The notes: generated by a model from the letters alone, not told the origin. Positions 26,185 through 33,397 are shown, counted from the stretch's first letter. The stretch: DNA of 64,000 nucleotides from Alkaliphilus transvaalensis ATCC 700919 (GCF_000621485.1 NZ_JHYF01000006.1:124001-188000), one strand, 5' to 3'. Program-made: numbers and translations.

Positions 26185-26274
26185 ATAATAATTGAAATAT
26201 GCAAGTAGAAATATTAGGAGATTAGTTTCCCCTTCTGTAGAAAATTGATCTTTTCATTTTGTGGATATAACTAT

Positions 26275-27507
26275 TTAGATTGACCAGTTACCCCCTCTAA
26301 AAATTGGATATAATTTGCCATCCAATGTTTCGCCATCTACATTCATATCGTTAGATCCAATCATGAAATCAACATGAACTAAACTAGTGTTAGCGCCCCG
26401 CTCTTCCAGCTCTACTTTAGATAATCTTCCGCCATCTTCAATACAAAGAGGATAAGCACTGCCTAAGGCTAGGTGACTGGATGCATTTTCATCAAATAAT
26501 GTATTAAAGAACACAATGTTAGAGTCAGAAACAGGAGATTTGTGGGGGACAAGGGCTACCTCTCCTAGATAATGGGACCCTTCATCGGTTTCAATTAATT
26601 TTTTTAAAGTTTCATAGCCTTTCTCAGCAGTAAAGTCTACAATGCGGCCTTCTTTAAAAGTCATGGTAAAGTTTTCAATTACTTGCCCCCCATAATTTAA
26701 AGGCTTTGTACTGGTAATATATCCATTAACCCCAGTTTTAAGGGGCATAGTAAATACTTCTTCTGTGGGCATGTTGGGAATAAATTCGTTACCCTTCTCA
26801 TTTTTTAGCCCGCCACCTATCCATAGATGGTCATTTGGTAATTCAACAACTAAATCGGTAGAATGATTTTTAAAGTATAGTTTTTTAAACTTCTTATTAT
26901 TTAAGTATTCTAGTTTTCCTCTTAAATTATTAATATGTTCTTTCCACGAGGCTACAGGATCATCTAAATTAACTCGTGTAACTTTAAAAATATTTTCCCA
27001 TAATGCATTTACTCGTTCAGACTCATCTAAATTAGCAAAAACTTTATCGGCCCATTCTTTAGTTGGAACAGAAACAATTGCCCAACTGACTTTTCCTGTT
27101 TGTGTATATCTTCTAAAATTTTGTAGGGCTTCTGCAGCAGTTTTATTATTTATAGCCACCCTTTGAGGGTCTACTTCCCTTAGAAGATCAGGGTTGCTAG
27201 CAGATATAGACAAAAAGGCAGCACCTGCTTCAGCCATTTCTTCAAACCCTTTAGCCTTCCAAATTGGAAACTCTTTAAGGGCTTCTTCTGGAGCCTTTAA
27301 TAACTTTAGTTTGGTTATTTCCTCATCATTCCATTCCACATGAACATATCTAGCCCCAACCTCATAGGCCTTTTTAGTAATAGCCCTGACAAATTCAACT
27401 GAAGTTATGGGACTATTGATCACTAGGGTTTGATCTTTTTGGAGATTGATAGCTACCTTAACAACAAGTTCGGCGTACTTATTTAAGTTACTCATAAAAT
27501 TTTCCAA
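26275..27507 (-). CDS. M29-family aminopeptidase (aminopeptidase T/AmpS type)
   Basis: 410 residues. Motifs: NLNKYAELVVKVAINLQKDQ at the N-terminus, then GARYVHVEWND. Metal ligands are in PTEEVFTMPLK (Glu), HYLGEVALVPHKSPV (Glu, His), HLALGSAYP (His) and ANTSLVHVDFMIGS (His, Asp), as in M29 metallo-aminopeptidases. It removes N-terminal residues from peptides in the cytoplasm. A TTG start is likely because GGGAGG lies 8 bases before it; a nearby ATG 12 bases in is the alternative. Converges with the M55 gene. Confidence 0.92.
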   Translation of the reverse strand: MENFMSNLNKYAELVVKVAINLQKDQTLVINSPITSVEFVRAITKKAYEVGARYVHVEWNDEEITKLKLLKAPEEALKEFPIWKAKGFEEMAEAGAAFLSISASNPDLLREVDPQRVAINNKTAAEALQNFRRYTQTGKVSWAIVSVPTKEWADKVFANLDESERVNALWENIFKVTRVNLDDPVASWKEHINNLRGKLEYLNNKKFKKLYFKNHSTDLVVELPNDHLWIGGGLKNEKGNEFIPNMPTEEVFTMPLKTGVNGYITSTKPLNYGGQVIENFTMTFKEGRIVDFTAEKGYETLKKLIETDEGSHYLGEVALVPHKSPVSDSNIVFFNTLFDENASSHLALGSAYPLCIEDGGRLSKVELEERGANTSLVHVDFMIGSNDMNVDGETLDGKLYPIFRGGNWSI

Positions 27508-27835
27508 ATCAAAACCTCCCTTAATATGTAAAAATTTTTTTATACAATATTTATGATGAAGGTTTTTGAGATAAAAGTCAATATTTAGAATTGTACTTTA
27601 ATTAAGAAAAATTTATGGGATATAAATATAAAATAGCTAATATAAATGAAGCATATCGAAATTAAAAGGAATATTTAGGTTATGAAGGAACATTTTAGCT
27701 ACCCCAATTTTTTTGAAGGAATTTGAATATAAATAACTAATTATATTATAAGGACTTTTAGTGTTACTGAACTTTGTATTTTTTTTTACGTCTATGATAT
27801 GGGTGCCTATTGAAATTAAGAAAGAGGGAAAATTA
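27508..27835. other. Intergenic region, AT-rich
   Basis: 328 bases between divergent genes (M29 peptidase on -, deacetylase on +), presumably holding both promoters. It is very AT-rich; I see no clear hairpin, operator or further gene in it. An in-frame extension of the deacetylase frame upstream to 27761 lacks a ribosome site. Confidence 0.5.
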
Positions 27836-28759
27836 ATGAAAAAAAAGGATTTATTATTTTTACTAATACCTATAGCAATAATTATAGCTATTTCCTCGGA
27901 TGAAGTATTAAACCTTGTACAAGAAAGCTACGAATCCTTTTCGATTAATGCTGAAGCTAAGGCTTTAACTGAACTAAAAGGTGAGGCAAAGGAGGCAGGT
28001 CATGACGATGAACTTCAAGATGATGAGTTTAAGGAAAGTGACGTTGGATTTACCGACATCCTCGTAAGGCGAGAAAGATTGACCCAAAGTTATATGGACC
28101 AAATTATGAAAGTAGTGGAAGAAAAGATAGTCTATTTGACTTTTGATGATGGGCCAACCCCTGTGATCACAAATGATATATTAGATATTTTAGCGGAAGA
28201 AGGAGTTGAAGCTACATTTTTTGTTTTGGGACAACATGTAGAAAAGTTTCCCCATATACTTCAACGAATTCATGAAGAAGGTCATATAGTTGGTAATCAC
28301 ACCTATTCTCATAATTACAGTAAAATATATAGAAGTCCTGACCACTATATGGAGGATTTATTAATGGGAGAGGAAGCCATTAAGGCTGTTTTAGGAGAGG
28401 ATTATGAATTAACCTTAACTCGATTTCCTGGGGGTTCTTTTGGGGGCTATAAAGGTGCTTTTCGAAGAAGGTTGATAGAAGAGGGGTATGTATATATCGA
28501 TTGGAACAGTTTAAATGGAGATAGTGAAAAATCCAGCCCTTCGAAGGAATACTTAATATCTCGATTTAAACAAACATCAAGAGGAAAAGATGTTTTAGTG
28601 GTATTAATGCATGACGGCTATGGGAAATCAACAACAGTAGAGACCCTACCTTATATTATAAATTATCTTAAGGAGGAGGGTTATCGTTTTAAGCCGTTGC
28701 CTCAATATATTGAAACAGAGATTATTAAAGATTTAAAGATAGAAACCAGTACCTACTAG
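27836..28759 (+). CDS. Polysaccharide deacetylase (NodB-domain, membrane-anchored)
   Basis: 307 residues with an N-terminal hydrophobic anchor (LLFLLIPIAIIIAIS) and a ~75-residue acidic linker. The NodB domain starts IVYLTFDDGPTPVITND (the two Asp of motif 1), then EATFFVLGQHVEKF, GHIVGNHTYSHNY (metal-binding His pair, motif 2), TRFPGGSFGG (motif 3), YIDWNSLNGD (motif 4) and VVLMHDGYGK (motif 5). Likely removes acetyl groups from peptidoglycan or another wall glycan outside the membrane. GAGGG lies 8 bases before the ATG. Confidence 0.9.
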   Translation: MKKKDLLFLLIPIAIIIAISSDEVLNLVQESYESFSINAEAKALTELKGEAKEAGHDDELQDDEFKESDVGFTDILVRRERLTQSYMDQIMKVVEEKIVYLTFDDGPTPVITNDILDILAEEGVEATFFVLGQHVEKFPHILQRIHEEGHIVGNHTYSHNYSKIYRSPDHYMEDLLMGEEAIKAVLGEDYELTLTRFPGGSFGGYKGAFRRRLIEEGYVYIDWNSLNGDSEKSSPSKEYLISRFKQTSRGKDVLVVLMHDGYGKSTTVETLPYIINYLKEEGYRFKPLPQYIETEIIKDLKIETSTY

Positions 28760-28894
28760 TAGGGAACCAAAAAAATGAGGAGGTTTAACATAATTACAAT
28801 TTTTATACTATAAAATAAAATAGAGGATGAACTCCTAAAGATTGACGGAATGAAACAGCGGGATATAATAGTTAATTTTATTGGGGGGTTGTAT

Positions 28895-29092
28895 ATGTTA
28901 AACGGTATTAAAATTAGAGAAATAAGAACAACAAAAGGTTATACCACGAGGGATGTAGCTAGATTTACTAATATTTCAAAAAGTTATATTGAGGAATTGG
29001 AAAGGGGAACAAAGCAAAACCCTTCTTTTAATAAAGTAGTTACCATTGCTAGAGCATTAGGTGCTAAGGTAGATGAATTAATAAGCGAATAG
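28895..29092 (+). CDS. Small XRE-family HTH regulator
   Basis: 65 residues, a stand-alone helix-turn-helix domain: LNGIKIREIRTTKGYTTRD, then VARFTNISKSYIEELERGTK as the recognition region, and IARALGAKVDELIS at the end. GGGGGG lies 8 bases before the ATG. No extra ligand or TPR domain. It converges, across a shared terminator, with the unusual minus-strand small-protein unit (29131-29980), of which it is a candidate regulator by position only. Confidence 0.85.
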   Translation: MLNGIKIREIRTTKGYTTRDVARFTNISKSYIEELERGTKQNPSFNKVVTIARALGAKVDELISE

Positions 29093-29099
29093 GATAATT

Positions 29100-29126
29100 A
29101 AAACCCTACATTTGATGTAGGGTTTT
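29100..29126. terminator. Bidirectional terminator
   Basis: A perfect 12-bp stem AAAACCCTACAT / ATGTAGGGTTTT with a 3-base loop; A-run on one side and T-run on the other. It ends both the XRE gene and the minus-strand small-protein unit. Confidence 0.9.
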
Positions 29127-29130
29127 GTAA

Positions 29131-29313
29131 TTACTGTAAAAAAGTTTTATGATATTGAAGTAGTATTTGTTCTCTTGCGTCCAAAGCTTGTTGAAGAGAA
29201 GCTTCTTTTTTTACTAACTGATCAAGTTTTTTACTATATTTATTAAGGTCCTTCTTAATATTAATATTTATATTAAAAGAACTAAATTTTAATGAAAAAT
29301 TAATAGCTGACAT
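29131..29313 (-). CDS. Small protein of unknown family, paralog 2 (60 residues)
   Basis: Starts MSAINFSLKFSSFNININI, then KKDLNKY. Its C-terminal half has KEASLQQALDAREQILLQYH. It aligns along its whole length with the 59-residue protein encoded at 29446-29625: both begin MS-[AV]-I-x-F and share SS-[FI]-x-INI, KDLN, KE-x-x-L-x-Q and YH-[KR]. A beta-prone N-terminus is followed by a helical C-terminus; no signal peptide, no cysteine. GGAGG lies 7 bases before the ATG. Last gene of the attenuator-controlled unit. Family and function not recognised. Confidence 0.7.
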   Translation of the reverse strand: MSAINFSLKFSSFNININIKKDLNKYSKKLDQLVKKEASLQQALDAREQILLQYHKTFLQ

Positions 29314-29337
29314 ACGATTTCCTCCTAATTTTAAATT

Positions 29338-29388
29338 TCATAAATGTTGTACCTCATAAAAATTATTAATTCTAAATAAATGATTCAT
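29338..29388 (-). CDS. Possible 16-residue peptide between the paralogs
   Basis: ATG at 29388 with an excellent AAAGGAGG 8 bases upstream, reading MNHLFRINNFYEVQHL then a stop. Its small size makes chance possible, but the ribosome site is as strong as those of the two flanking small genes in the same unit. It could equally be a translational coupling device. Confidence 0.4.
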   Translation of the reverse strand: MNHLFRINNFYEVQHL

Positions 29389-29410
29389 TTGTATTCCTCC
29401 TTTTCATTAG

Positions 29411-29444
29411 ATTTCTTCTAACCTTAGATTTCTTCTAACCTTAG
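29411..29444. repeat. Two perfect tandem copies of a 17-bp unit
   Basis: ATTTCTTCTAACCTTAG occurs twice head to tail (29411-29427, 29428-29444), directly after the stop of the 59-residue gene and before the ribosome site of the 16-residue peptide. Each unit holds a short CTAA/TTAG dyad. Confidence 0.9.
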
Positions 29445-29445
29445 A

Positions 29446-29625
29446 TTAACAATTTAATCTATGGTAGTTTGCTAAATAGATTTCTTGGTCTCTGGTTACT
29501 TGATTTAATAGCGATTCCTTATTAAATAGACTAAGTACCCTACCTTGCATCATATTCAAGTCTTTATTCACCTTAATATTGATACTAATTGAGCTTATAT
29601 TGATTGCAAAACTGATTACTGACAT
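29446..29625 (-). CDS. Small protein of unknown family, paralog 1 (59 residues)
   Basis: Read on the minus strand from ATG 29625, with AGGAGGG 9 bases upstream: MSVISFAINISSISINIKV, then NKDLNMMQG, KESLLNQVTRDQEIYLANYH and a C-terminal cysteine. It is a clear paralog of the 60-residue protein at 29131-29313. It is the first real gene after the leader peptide and two terminators at 29677-29806, so readthrough of those probably controls it. Not recognised; no transmembrane or zinc motif. Confidence 0.7.
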   Translation of the reverse strand: MSVISFAINISSISINIKVNKDLNMMQGRVLSLFNKESLLNQVTRDQEIYLANYHRLNC

Positions 29626-29676
29626 TAACGGTTTCCCTCCTAATCTTCAATTATGAATTTGTAAAGATTTTATACA

Positions 29677-29708
29677 ACAAAAAAACCATAGGGTTATGTT
29701 CCTATGGC
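29677..29708 (-). terminator. Second attenuator terminator
   Basis: On the minus strand, CCATAGG (29707-29701) pairs with CCTATGG (29692-29686), followed by seven or more U. It lies upstream of the 59-residue gene, not downstream of a gene, so it acts as an attenuator. Its 5' arm can alternatively pair with the 3' arm of the preceding terminator. Confidence 0.75.
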
Positions 29709-29762
29709 AAAATTAATAGCATTAACAAAATCTGTTAAAGGCAGATTAAATTCTTTTATTAT

Positions 29763-29806
29763 TAAAAATAATAAAAGCCATAGACTGGATAACCCAACCT
29801 ATGACT
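29763..29806 (-). terminator. First attenuator terminator
   Basis: On the minus strand, AGTCATAG (29806-29799) pairs with CTATGGCT (29783-29776; one G-U) around a 15-base loop, followed by UUUAUUAUUUUU. It lies 28 bases after the stop of the 25-residue leader peptide. Its 5' arm is also perfectly complementary to a segment inside the leader gene. Confidence 0.75.
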
Positions 29807-29855
29807 TAAGTTATACTTAAAAACATCAAAAACTTATATGTTCTTAGTCATAGGT
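29797..29855 (-). promoter_or_regulatory. Antiterminator pairing: leader gene with terminator arm
   Basis: ACCTATGACT at 29797-29806 and AGTCATAGGT at 29846-29855 are perfect 10-base complements, extendable by three pairs past a bulge. In the minus-strand RNA the upstream member covers codons ~19-23 of the leader peptide. Pairing would sequester the 5' arm of the first terminator and leave its 3' arm free to pair with the 5' arm of the second one (GCCATAG at 29777-29783 with CTATGGC at 29702-29708). A ribosome at the leader stop codon would mask this and allow termination. Confidence 0.6.
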
Positions 29856-29911
29856 CGTGCTGATATTTTTTTAGTTGCAGTTTGGTTTGATAATAAGATT
29901 AACTTTTTCAT
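29834..29911 (-). CDS. 25-residue leader peptide
   Basis: Read from ATG 29911 on the minus strand: MKKLILLSNQTATKKISARP followed by MTKNI and a stop. AAGGAGG stands 8 bases before the ATG, and a near-consensus promoter lies 41 bases upstream. No signal peptide or AgrD-like cysteine is present. Its 3' codons contain one arm of an antiterminator stem, and two terminators follow, which is the layout of ribosome-sensing leader peptides. The sensed condition is unknown; there is no run of one amino acid, so antibiotic or ribosome-speed sensing is more likely than amino-acid attenuation. Confidence 0.6.
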   Translation of the reverse strand: MKKLILLSNQTATKKISARPMTKNI

Positions 29912-29951
29912 TTCACGACCTCCTTAGATAATTTAATAACACTACTAACAT

Positions 29952-29980
29952 AGTATAACCAATAATGGTAAAATATGCAA
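29952..29980 (-). promoter_or_regulatory. Promoter of the leader-peptide unit
   Basis: On the minus strand, TTGCAT (29980-29975) and TATACT (29957-29952) with exactly 17 bases between them, 41 bases before the leader ATG. Confidence 0.7.
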
Positions 29981-30121
29981 TAGTTTTTTGGAAAAAAATA
30001 TATTTTATGTTATTTTATATTAAAGTATTTAAAATCATGATTATAGGGATAGTTAAGCTAGCATTAGTTGATCAGTTATTTCTAAATAATAATAAAAAAT
30101 ATGGTGTTTATGGAAAATACC

Positions 30122-30598
30122 CTAAATAAAGAGTTGCATATTAGAGCTTAAGGCATCTTTTAAATAGTCTTTAGCTTCAATAATTTCTACTTCTGGTAAT
30201 AATTCTTCTGGCTTAAAACCCATAATATCAACTGATAACTTACAGCCATAAAACTTAACTCCTTTTTTTCTAGCACCATTTAAAAAATCGATTAACTTGG
30301 GGGCTCCGTCGTCCTCCATCATTTCTAATAACATTTCTTTACCAATGCCTGCAAAATTCATTTTAGAAAGGGGAAGGTCTTCTGGCCCCTTGGGAGCCAT
30401 CATACCAAACATTTTTTCATAGGTTGTTTTATCTTCACCAGAAGACTTTTCAGGGTCCCTTACTAGGCATAAACCCCAAAAGGCAAAGAAAATTGTTACA
30501 TCTACATCCATCTCCTTAGCAGTATTAGCAAGGATTAGGGCAGCCAATGCCTTATCATAATCACCACTAAACATTAATAAATTCATCCTTTGAGTCAA
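30122..30598 (-). CDS. DsrE/DsrF/DrsH-like family protein
   Basis: 158 residues: MNLLMFSGDYDKALAALILA, then VTIFFAFWGLCLVRDPEK (conserved cysteine in a WGLxLVR motif), a segment KMFGMMAPKGPEDLPLSKMNF and a C-terminal VKFYGCKLSVDIMGF (second conserved cysteine). This fits the DsrE/DrsH-like family of small alpha/beta proteins linked to sulfur or persulfide handling. GGAGGG lies upstream. A sulfur-related enzyme (class V aminotransferase) lies just beyond, a weak contextual link. Confidence 0.85.
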   Translation of the reverse strand: MTQRMNLLMFSGDYDKALAALILANTAKEMDVDVTIFFAFWGLCLVRDPEKSSGEDKTTYEKMFGMMAPKGPEDLPLSKMNFAGIGKEMLLEMMEDDGAPKLIDFLNGARKKGVKFYGCKLSVDIMGFKPEELLPEVEIIEAKDYLKDALSSNMQLFI

Positions 30599-30712
30599 GA
30601 TAAAACCCTCCTTAAATAGATATTGGTATCTGTTGTATTGTAACCAATTGCAAGGATATTATTAGTTATTAGAGAGAATTAACTCATGAAAAATATAAAC
30701 AAAATAAAAATT

Positions 30713-30750
30713 GACCCCTATACAAAGCTATGTGTATCAAGGGGCCATTT
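30713..30750. terminator. Terminator, probably bidirectional
   Basis: GACCCCTATAC (30713-30723) pairs imperfectly with GTATCAAGGGGCC (30734-30746). A T-tract follows on each side. It serves the 55-residue membrane protein gene on the minus strand. Confidence 0.7.
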
Positions 30751-30764
30751 TTAGTATTTTGAAG

Positions 30765-30932
30765 TTAGTTGGAATCATTATTTTTTTGTTTTATATATTT
30801 ATCTATTTTAAATAATAAAGGGCTTAAAACACCAACTGTCATGAAAAGATATGAGTATAATTCAGAACGAAATGGAGTTGATAACACAAGACCAACATAA
30901 CCCATTAATAATGATGCTAGAATTAAGTACAT
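30765..30932 (-). CDS. Small membrane protein (55 residues)
   Basis: Read from ATG 30932 on the minus strand: MYLILASLLMGYVGLVLSTP as a first transmembrane helix, then SYLFMTVGVLSPLLF as a second, with a charged KIDKYIKQKNNDSN tail. GGAAGGAG lies 8 bases before the ATG, and a terminator follows 15 bases after the stop, so it is a self-contained gene. Function unknown. Confidence 0.65.
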   Translation of the reverse strand: MYLILASLLMGYVGLVLSTPFRSELYSYLFMTVGVLSPLLFKIDKYIKQKNNDSN

Positions 30933-31192
30933 AATTTTCTCCTTCCATCAAAATATAAGCTTTATATTGAGCTACTCTTAAAAAACTGTTTCTATTAATG
31001 ACAAGATATATTATCAGTTCTCATATATTGACCCTCTAATTTGTATCAAAGGATAGGTTAATGAAATAATTATTGTTAAAAATTTGAAAACATTATCCCA
31101 AATAATATAACACAGTAGGGTAATTTTGTAAATGTAAGTATCCCACATAATCATATTCCGATGAATTGTGGTTTTAAAAGAGCCTAGCTCCA

Positions 31193-32545
31193 TCAACTAT
31201 GGGGATAAAAATCCGGCACAGTTTTATATAAGGTCTTGTAGTAGTGCTTATGTTTCACAACATGTCGTAACAAAGCAATCAGTTGATCCACCTCTTGAAA
31301 CTGGTTATATAATCCAAAGCTAACTCTAACCATGCCAGGTCGAGGTAGGTCGGGGTTTTTAAGGCCTTCATTAATATCTTCTTGAGAAACCCCTAAGAGT
31401 TTTTGTATATAAGGTTGGGCACAAAAGCAACCATTACGGACTGCAATTCCTCCCTCCATGGATAGAATCTTTGCAGTTTCTTCATGGGACAGACCTGCTA
31501 TATTAAAGGGAATGATGGCTACACGGTCATGTAAATTGGAAGAATCACCATATAGAATAATATCGGGAATTTGCTGTAACCCCCTTAGGGTGTATTCCAT
31601 TAGATTGTGTTCGTAAGCATCAATTCTTTTTAGATCAATTTTTTGTAAGGTTTTAATAGCAGAAACTAAAGCTACTATCCCCATTAAATTAGGGGTTCCT
31701 GCCTCTTCTCGATAGGGTAAATCAGCCCACTGAACAAGGTCATGGGTAACAAAATCTACTGTGCCTCCCCCAACTAAGTCTGGAGGATTATTAATGAAAG
31801 AATCTTTAGGAGCGACTAAGACCCCAACTCCAAAGGGTGAATACATTTTATGACCAGAAAAAACAAGATAGTCAATATGCTCTAATGAAGGGTGGGGTTT
31901 CATGTCCACGGGATATCTGGGGACTAATTGAGCACCATCCACCAATACTTTAGCGTGATAATGATGGGCTAGGGCGGCTATTTTATGGATGGGGTTACGA
32001 TGCCCCGTTACATTAGAGGCACCTGTTACCACAACTAGTTTTACAGAGCCCTTATGCTTTTCTAGCTTATGTGCCAAGTCTTCTAAAACAAGCCTTCCCT
32101 TCGAGTCAATTTCGATATAGTCAACCTCGTAGCTTCTGCGCCAGGGTAAATCATTAGAATGATGTTCCATGCATGTAGAGAGGACAACTTGCTTATTTTC
32201 TGGGGTAGATAAGCTATGGGCTACTTTATTGATAGCTTCAGTTGTATTTTTTACAAAAATGACTGTATCTCGTTCATAATCAGCCTTTACAAAGTCGGCT
32301 ATGATTTTTCTTGCATTCTCATAAAAATGCGAAGAAAACTGAGACTTAAAACCAGTACCTCTATGTACTGAAGAGTACCAAGGAGAAAAGTTTATGACAT
32401 CCTGTACAACGGTAGAAAAAGGTGGGGTAGTTGCTGCGTTGTCAAAGTTTATAGCAGGCACAAGTCTACCGTTTCTTAGGGGAACGGTTGTATCGGTGCC
32501 GATAATTAAATTTTTCCAACTATTTGGACCAAATCTATCGTGCAT
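31193..32545 (-). CDS. Class V PLP aminotransferase / cysteine-desulfurase-like enzyme
   Basis: 450 residues. It has the class V fold motifs NFDNAATTPP, VHRGTG, TTEAINKVAH, HHSNDLPWR, TGASNVTGH, DGAQLVPRYP and the PLP-lysine motif YLVFSGHKMYSPFG. Near the C-terminus, AVRNGCFCAQPY places a cysteine in the position of the persulfide cysteine of SufS-type desulfurases. It belongs to the SufS/CsdA-like branch but is longer and stands alone with no sufBCD or iscU nearby, so its acceptor is unknown. It could supply sulfur or selenium; the latter would fit the selenoproteins in this window but is only inference. Confidence 0.85.
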   Translation of the reverse strand: MHDRFGPNSWKNLIIGTDTTVPLRNGRLVPAINFDNAATTPPFSTVVQDVINFSPWYSSVHRGTGFKSQFSSHFYENARKIIADFVKADYERDTVIFVKNTTEAINKVAHSLSTPENKQVVLSTCMEHHSNDLPWRRSYEVDYIEIDSKGRLVLEDLAHKLEKHKGSVKLVVVTGASNVTGHRNPIHKIAALAHHYHAKVLVDGAQLVPRYPVDMKPHPSLEHIDYLVFSGHKMYSPFGVGVLVAPKDSFINNPPDLVGGGTVDFVTHDLVQWADLPYREEAGTPNLMGIVALVSAIKTLQKIDLKRIDAYEHNLMEYTLRGLQQIPDIILYGDSSNLHDRVAIIPFNIAGLSHEETAKILSMEGGIAVRNGCFCAQPYIQKLLGVSQEDINEGLKNPDLPRPGMVRVSFGLYNQFQEVDQLIALLRHVVKHKHYYKTLYKTVPDFYPHS

Positions 32546-32606
32546 TTATAGTCACCTACTTACTTTTTCTTTCTAACTATCTTATGCCGATACCTAAAAA
32601 ATGTGT

Positions 32607-32640
32607 AAAAAAAAACCTACTCATCGGTAGGTCTTTTCTT
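32607..32640 (-). terminator. Terminator of the parvulin gene
   Basis: On the minus strand ACCTAC pairs with GTAGGT around a 6-base loop, followed by a run of nine T. Confidence 0.85.
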
Positions 32641-32647
32641 TAAGTTA

Positions 32648-33397
32648 TTATATATTAACTTCAACAGGATATTGTGTTTTTAATTCTTCTACTTTGGAGT
32701 AGTAAACCTCTTGTTGTTTCATAGAAACCAACTGTTGAGTAAGTTGATCTTTCACACCTTCAAATGGAGTGATTTCAGAAGGGTTTTTTTCTGAAACTTT
32801 AATGATATGATAACCAAATTGAGTTTTTACAGGCTGGCTTACTTCGTCTACAGCTAATGCAAAGGCAGCTTCTTCAAACTCAGGTACCATTTTACCTCTA
32901 GTGAAGGACCCTAAATCTCCACCTTTAGCATTAGATGGACACTTAGAATGCTTTTGAGCAGCTTCCTCAAAGGATAAACCATTGTTAATGTCACTAATGA
33001 TTTCGTTAGCTTGGGCTTCTTCGTCTACTAGGATATGAGATGCACGAACAGATTCAGGCGCAACAAATTTTTCTTTATGTTCACTGTAATATGCTTGCAC
33101 TTCGTCTTCGCTAACAGTTATGTCTTTTAATAATTGATTAATAGCATATTGCTTAAGTAGGTTCTCTTTCATTGCTTCAATTTCTGAAAGGAAGCTGGGG
33201 CTTTGGTCTAGCTCTTTAGTAAGGGCATCTAGGTAAAATAATTCTTGGTTAACTAATTCTTCAACAAGTTTCTTTTTACCCTCTTCTGAATAGAATTGCA
33301 TTGCTCTTTGAGGGTCAAGCGTACTTAGTACTTTTTGAATATAATCTTGGGTAATTTGTTTGTTGCCAACAGTAGCAACTACTTGGTTTTTTTCCAT
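32648..33397 (-). CDS. Parvulin-type peptidyl-prolyl isomerase, cytoplasmic
   Basis: 249 residues. An N-terminal SurA/PrsA-like helical part (VVATVGNKQITQDYIQ, then LVEELVNQELFYLDA) precedes a parvulin domain (~115-215): VRASHILVDEE, SFEEAAQKHSKCPSNAKGGDLGSF, MVPEFEEAAFAL and VKTQFGYHIIKV. It catalyses cis-trans isomerisation of prolyl bonds. Unlike PrsA there is no signal peptide or lipobox, so it should stay in the cytoplasm. Single gene with its own terminator. Confidence 0.92.
   Translation of the reverse strand: MEKNQVVATVGNKQITQDYIQKVLSTLDPQRAMQFYSEEGKKKLVEELVNQELFYLDALTKELDQSPSFLSEIEAMKENLLKQYAINQLLKDITVSEDEVQAYYSEHKEKFVAPESVRASHILVDEEAQANEIISDINNGLSFEEAAQKHSKCPSNAKGGDLGSFTRGKMVPEFEEAAFALAVDEVSQPVKTQFGYHIIKVSEKNPSEITPFEGVKDQLTQQLVSMKQQEVYYSKVEELKTQYPVEVNI

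Noticed and set aside
27761-27835. N-terminal extension of the deacetylase giving a second hydrophobic stretch
   Set aside because: Starts at a TTG-type codon with no ribosome site; the ATG at 27836 with GAGGG produces a normal membrane anchor.
29704-29820. Plus-strand frame of 38 codons (MAKLIALTKSVKGRL...) across the attenuator region
   Set aside because: No ribosome site, and it runs antisense through terminator arms whose pairing explains the sequence better.
29834-29911. The 25-residue frame as a secreted quorum-sensing (AgrD or Phr-type) peptide
   Set aside because: No hydrophobic signal region, no AgrD cysteine and no adjacent processing enzyme or TPR receptor; the overlap with the hairpin chain favours a leader peptide.
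31014-31196. Minus-strand frame of 60 codons beginning at the end of the class V aminotransferase gene (MMELGSF...)
   Set aside because: No ribosome site before its ATG, hydrophobicity explained by AT-rich sequence, and no recognisable motif; probably chance.
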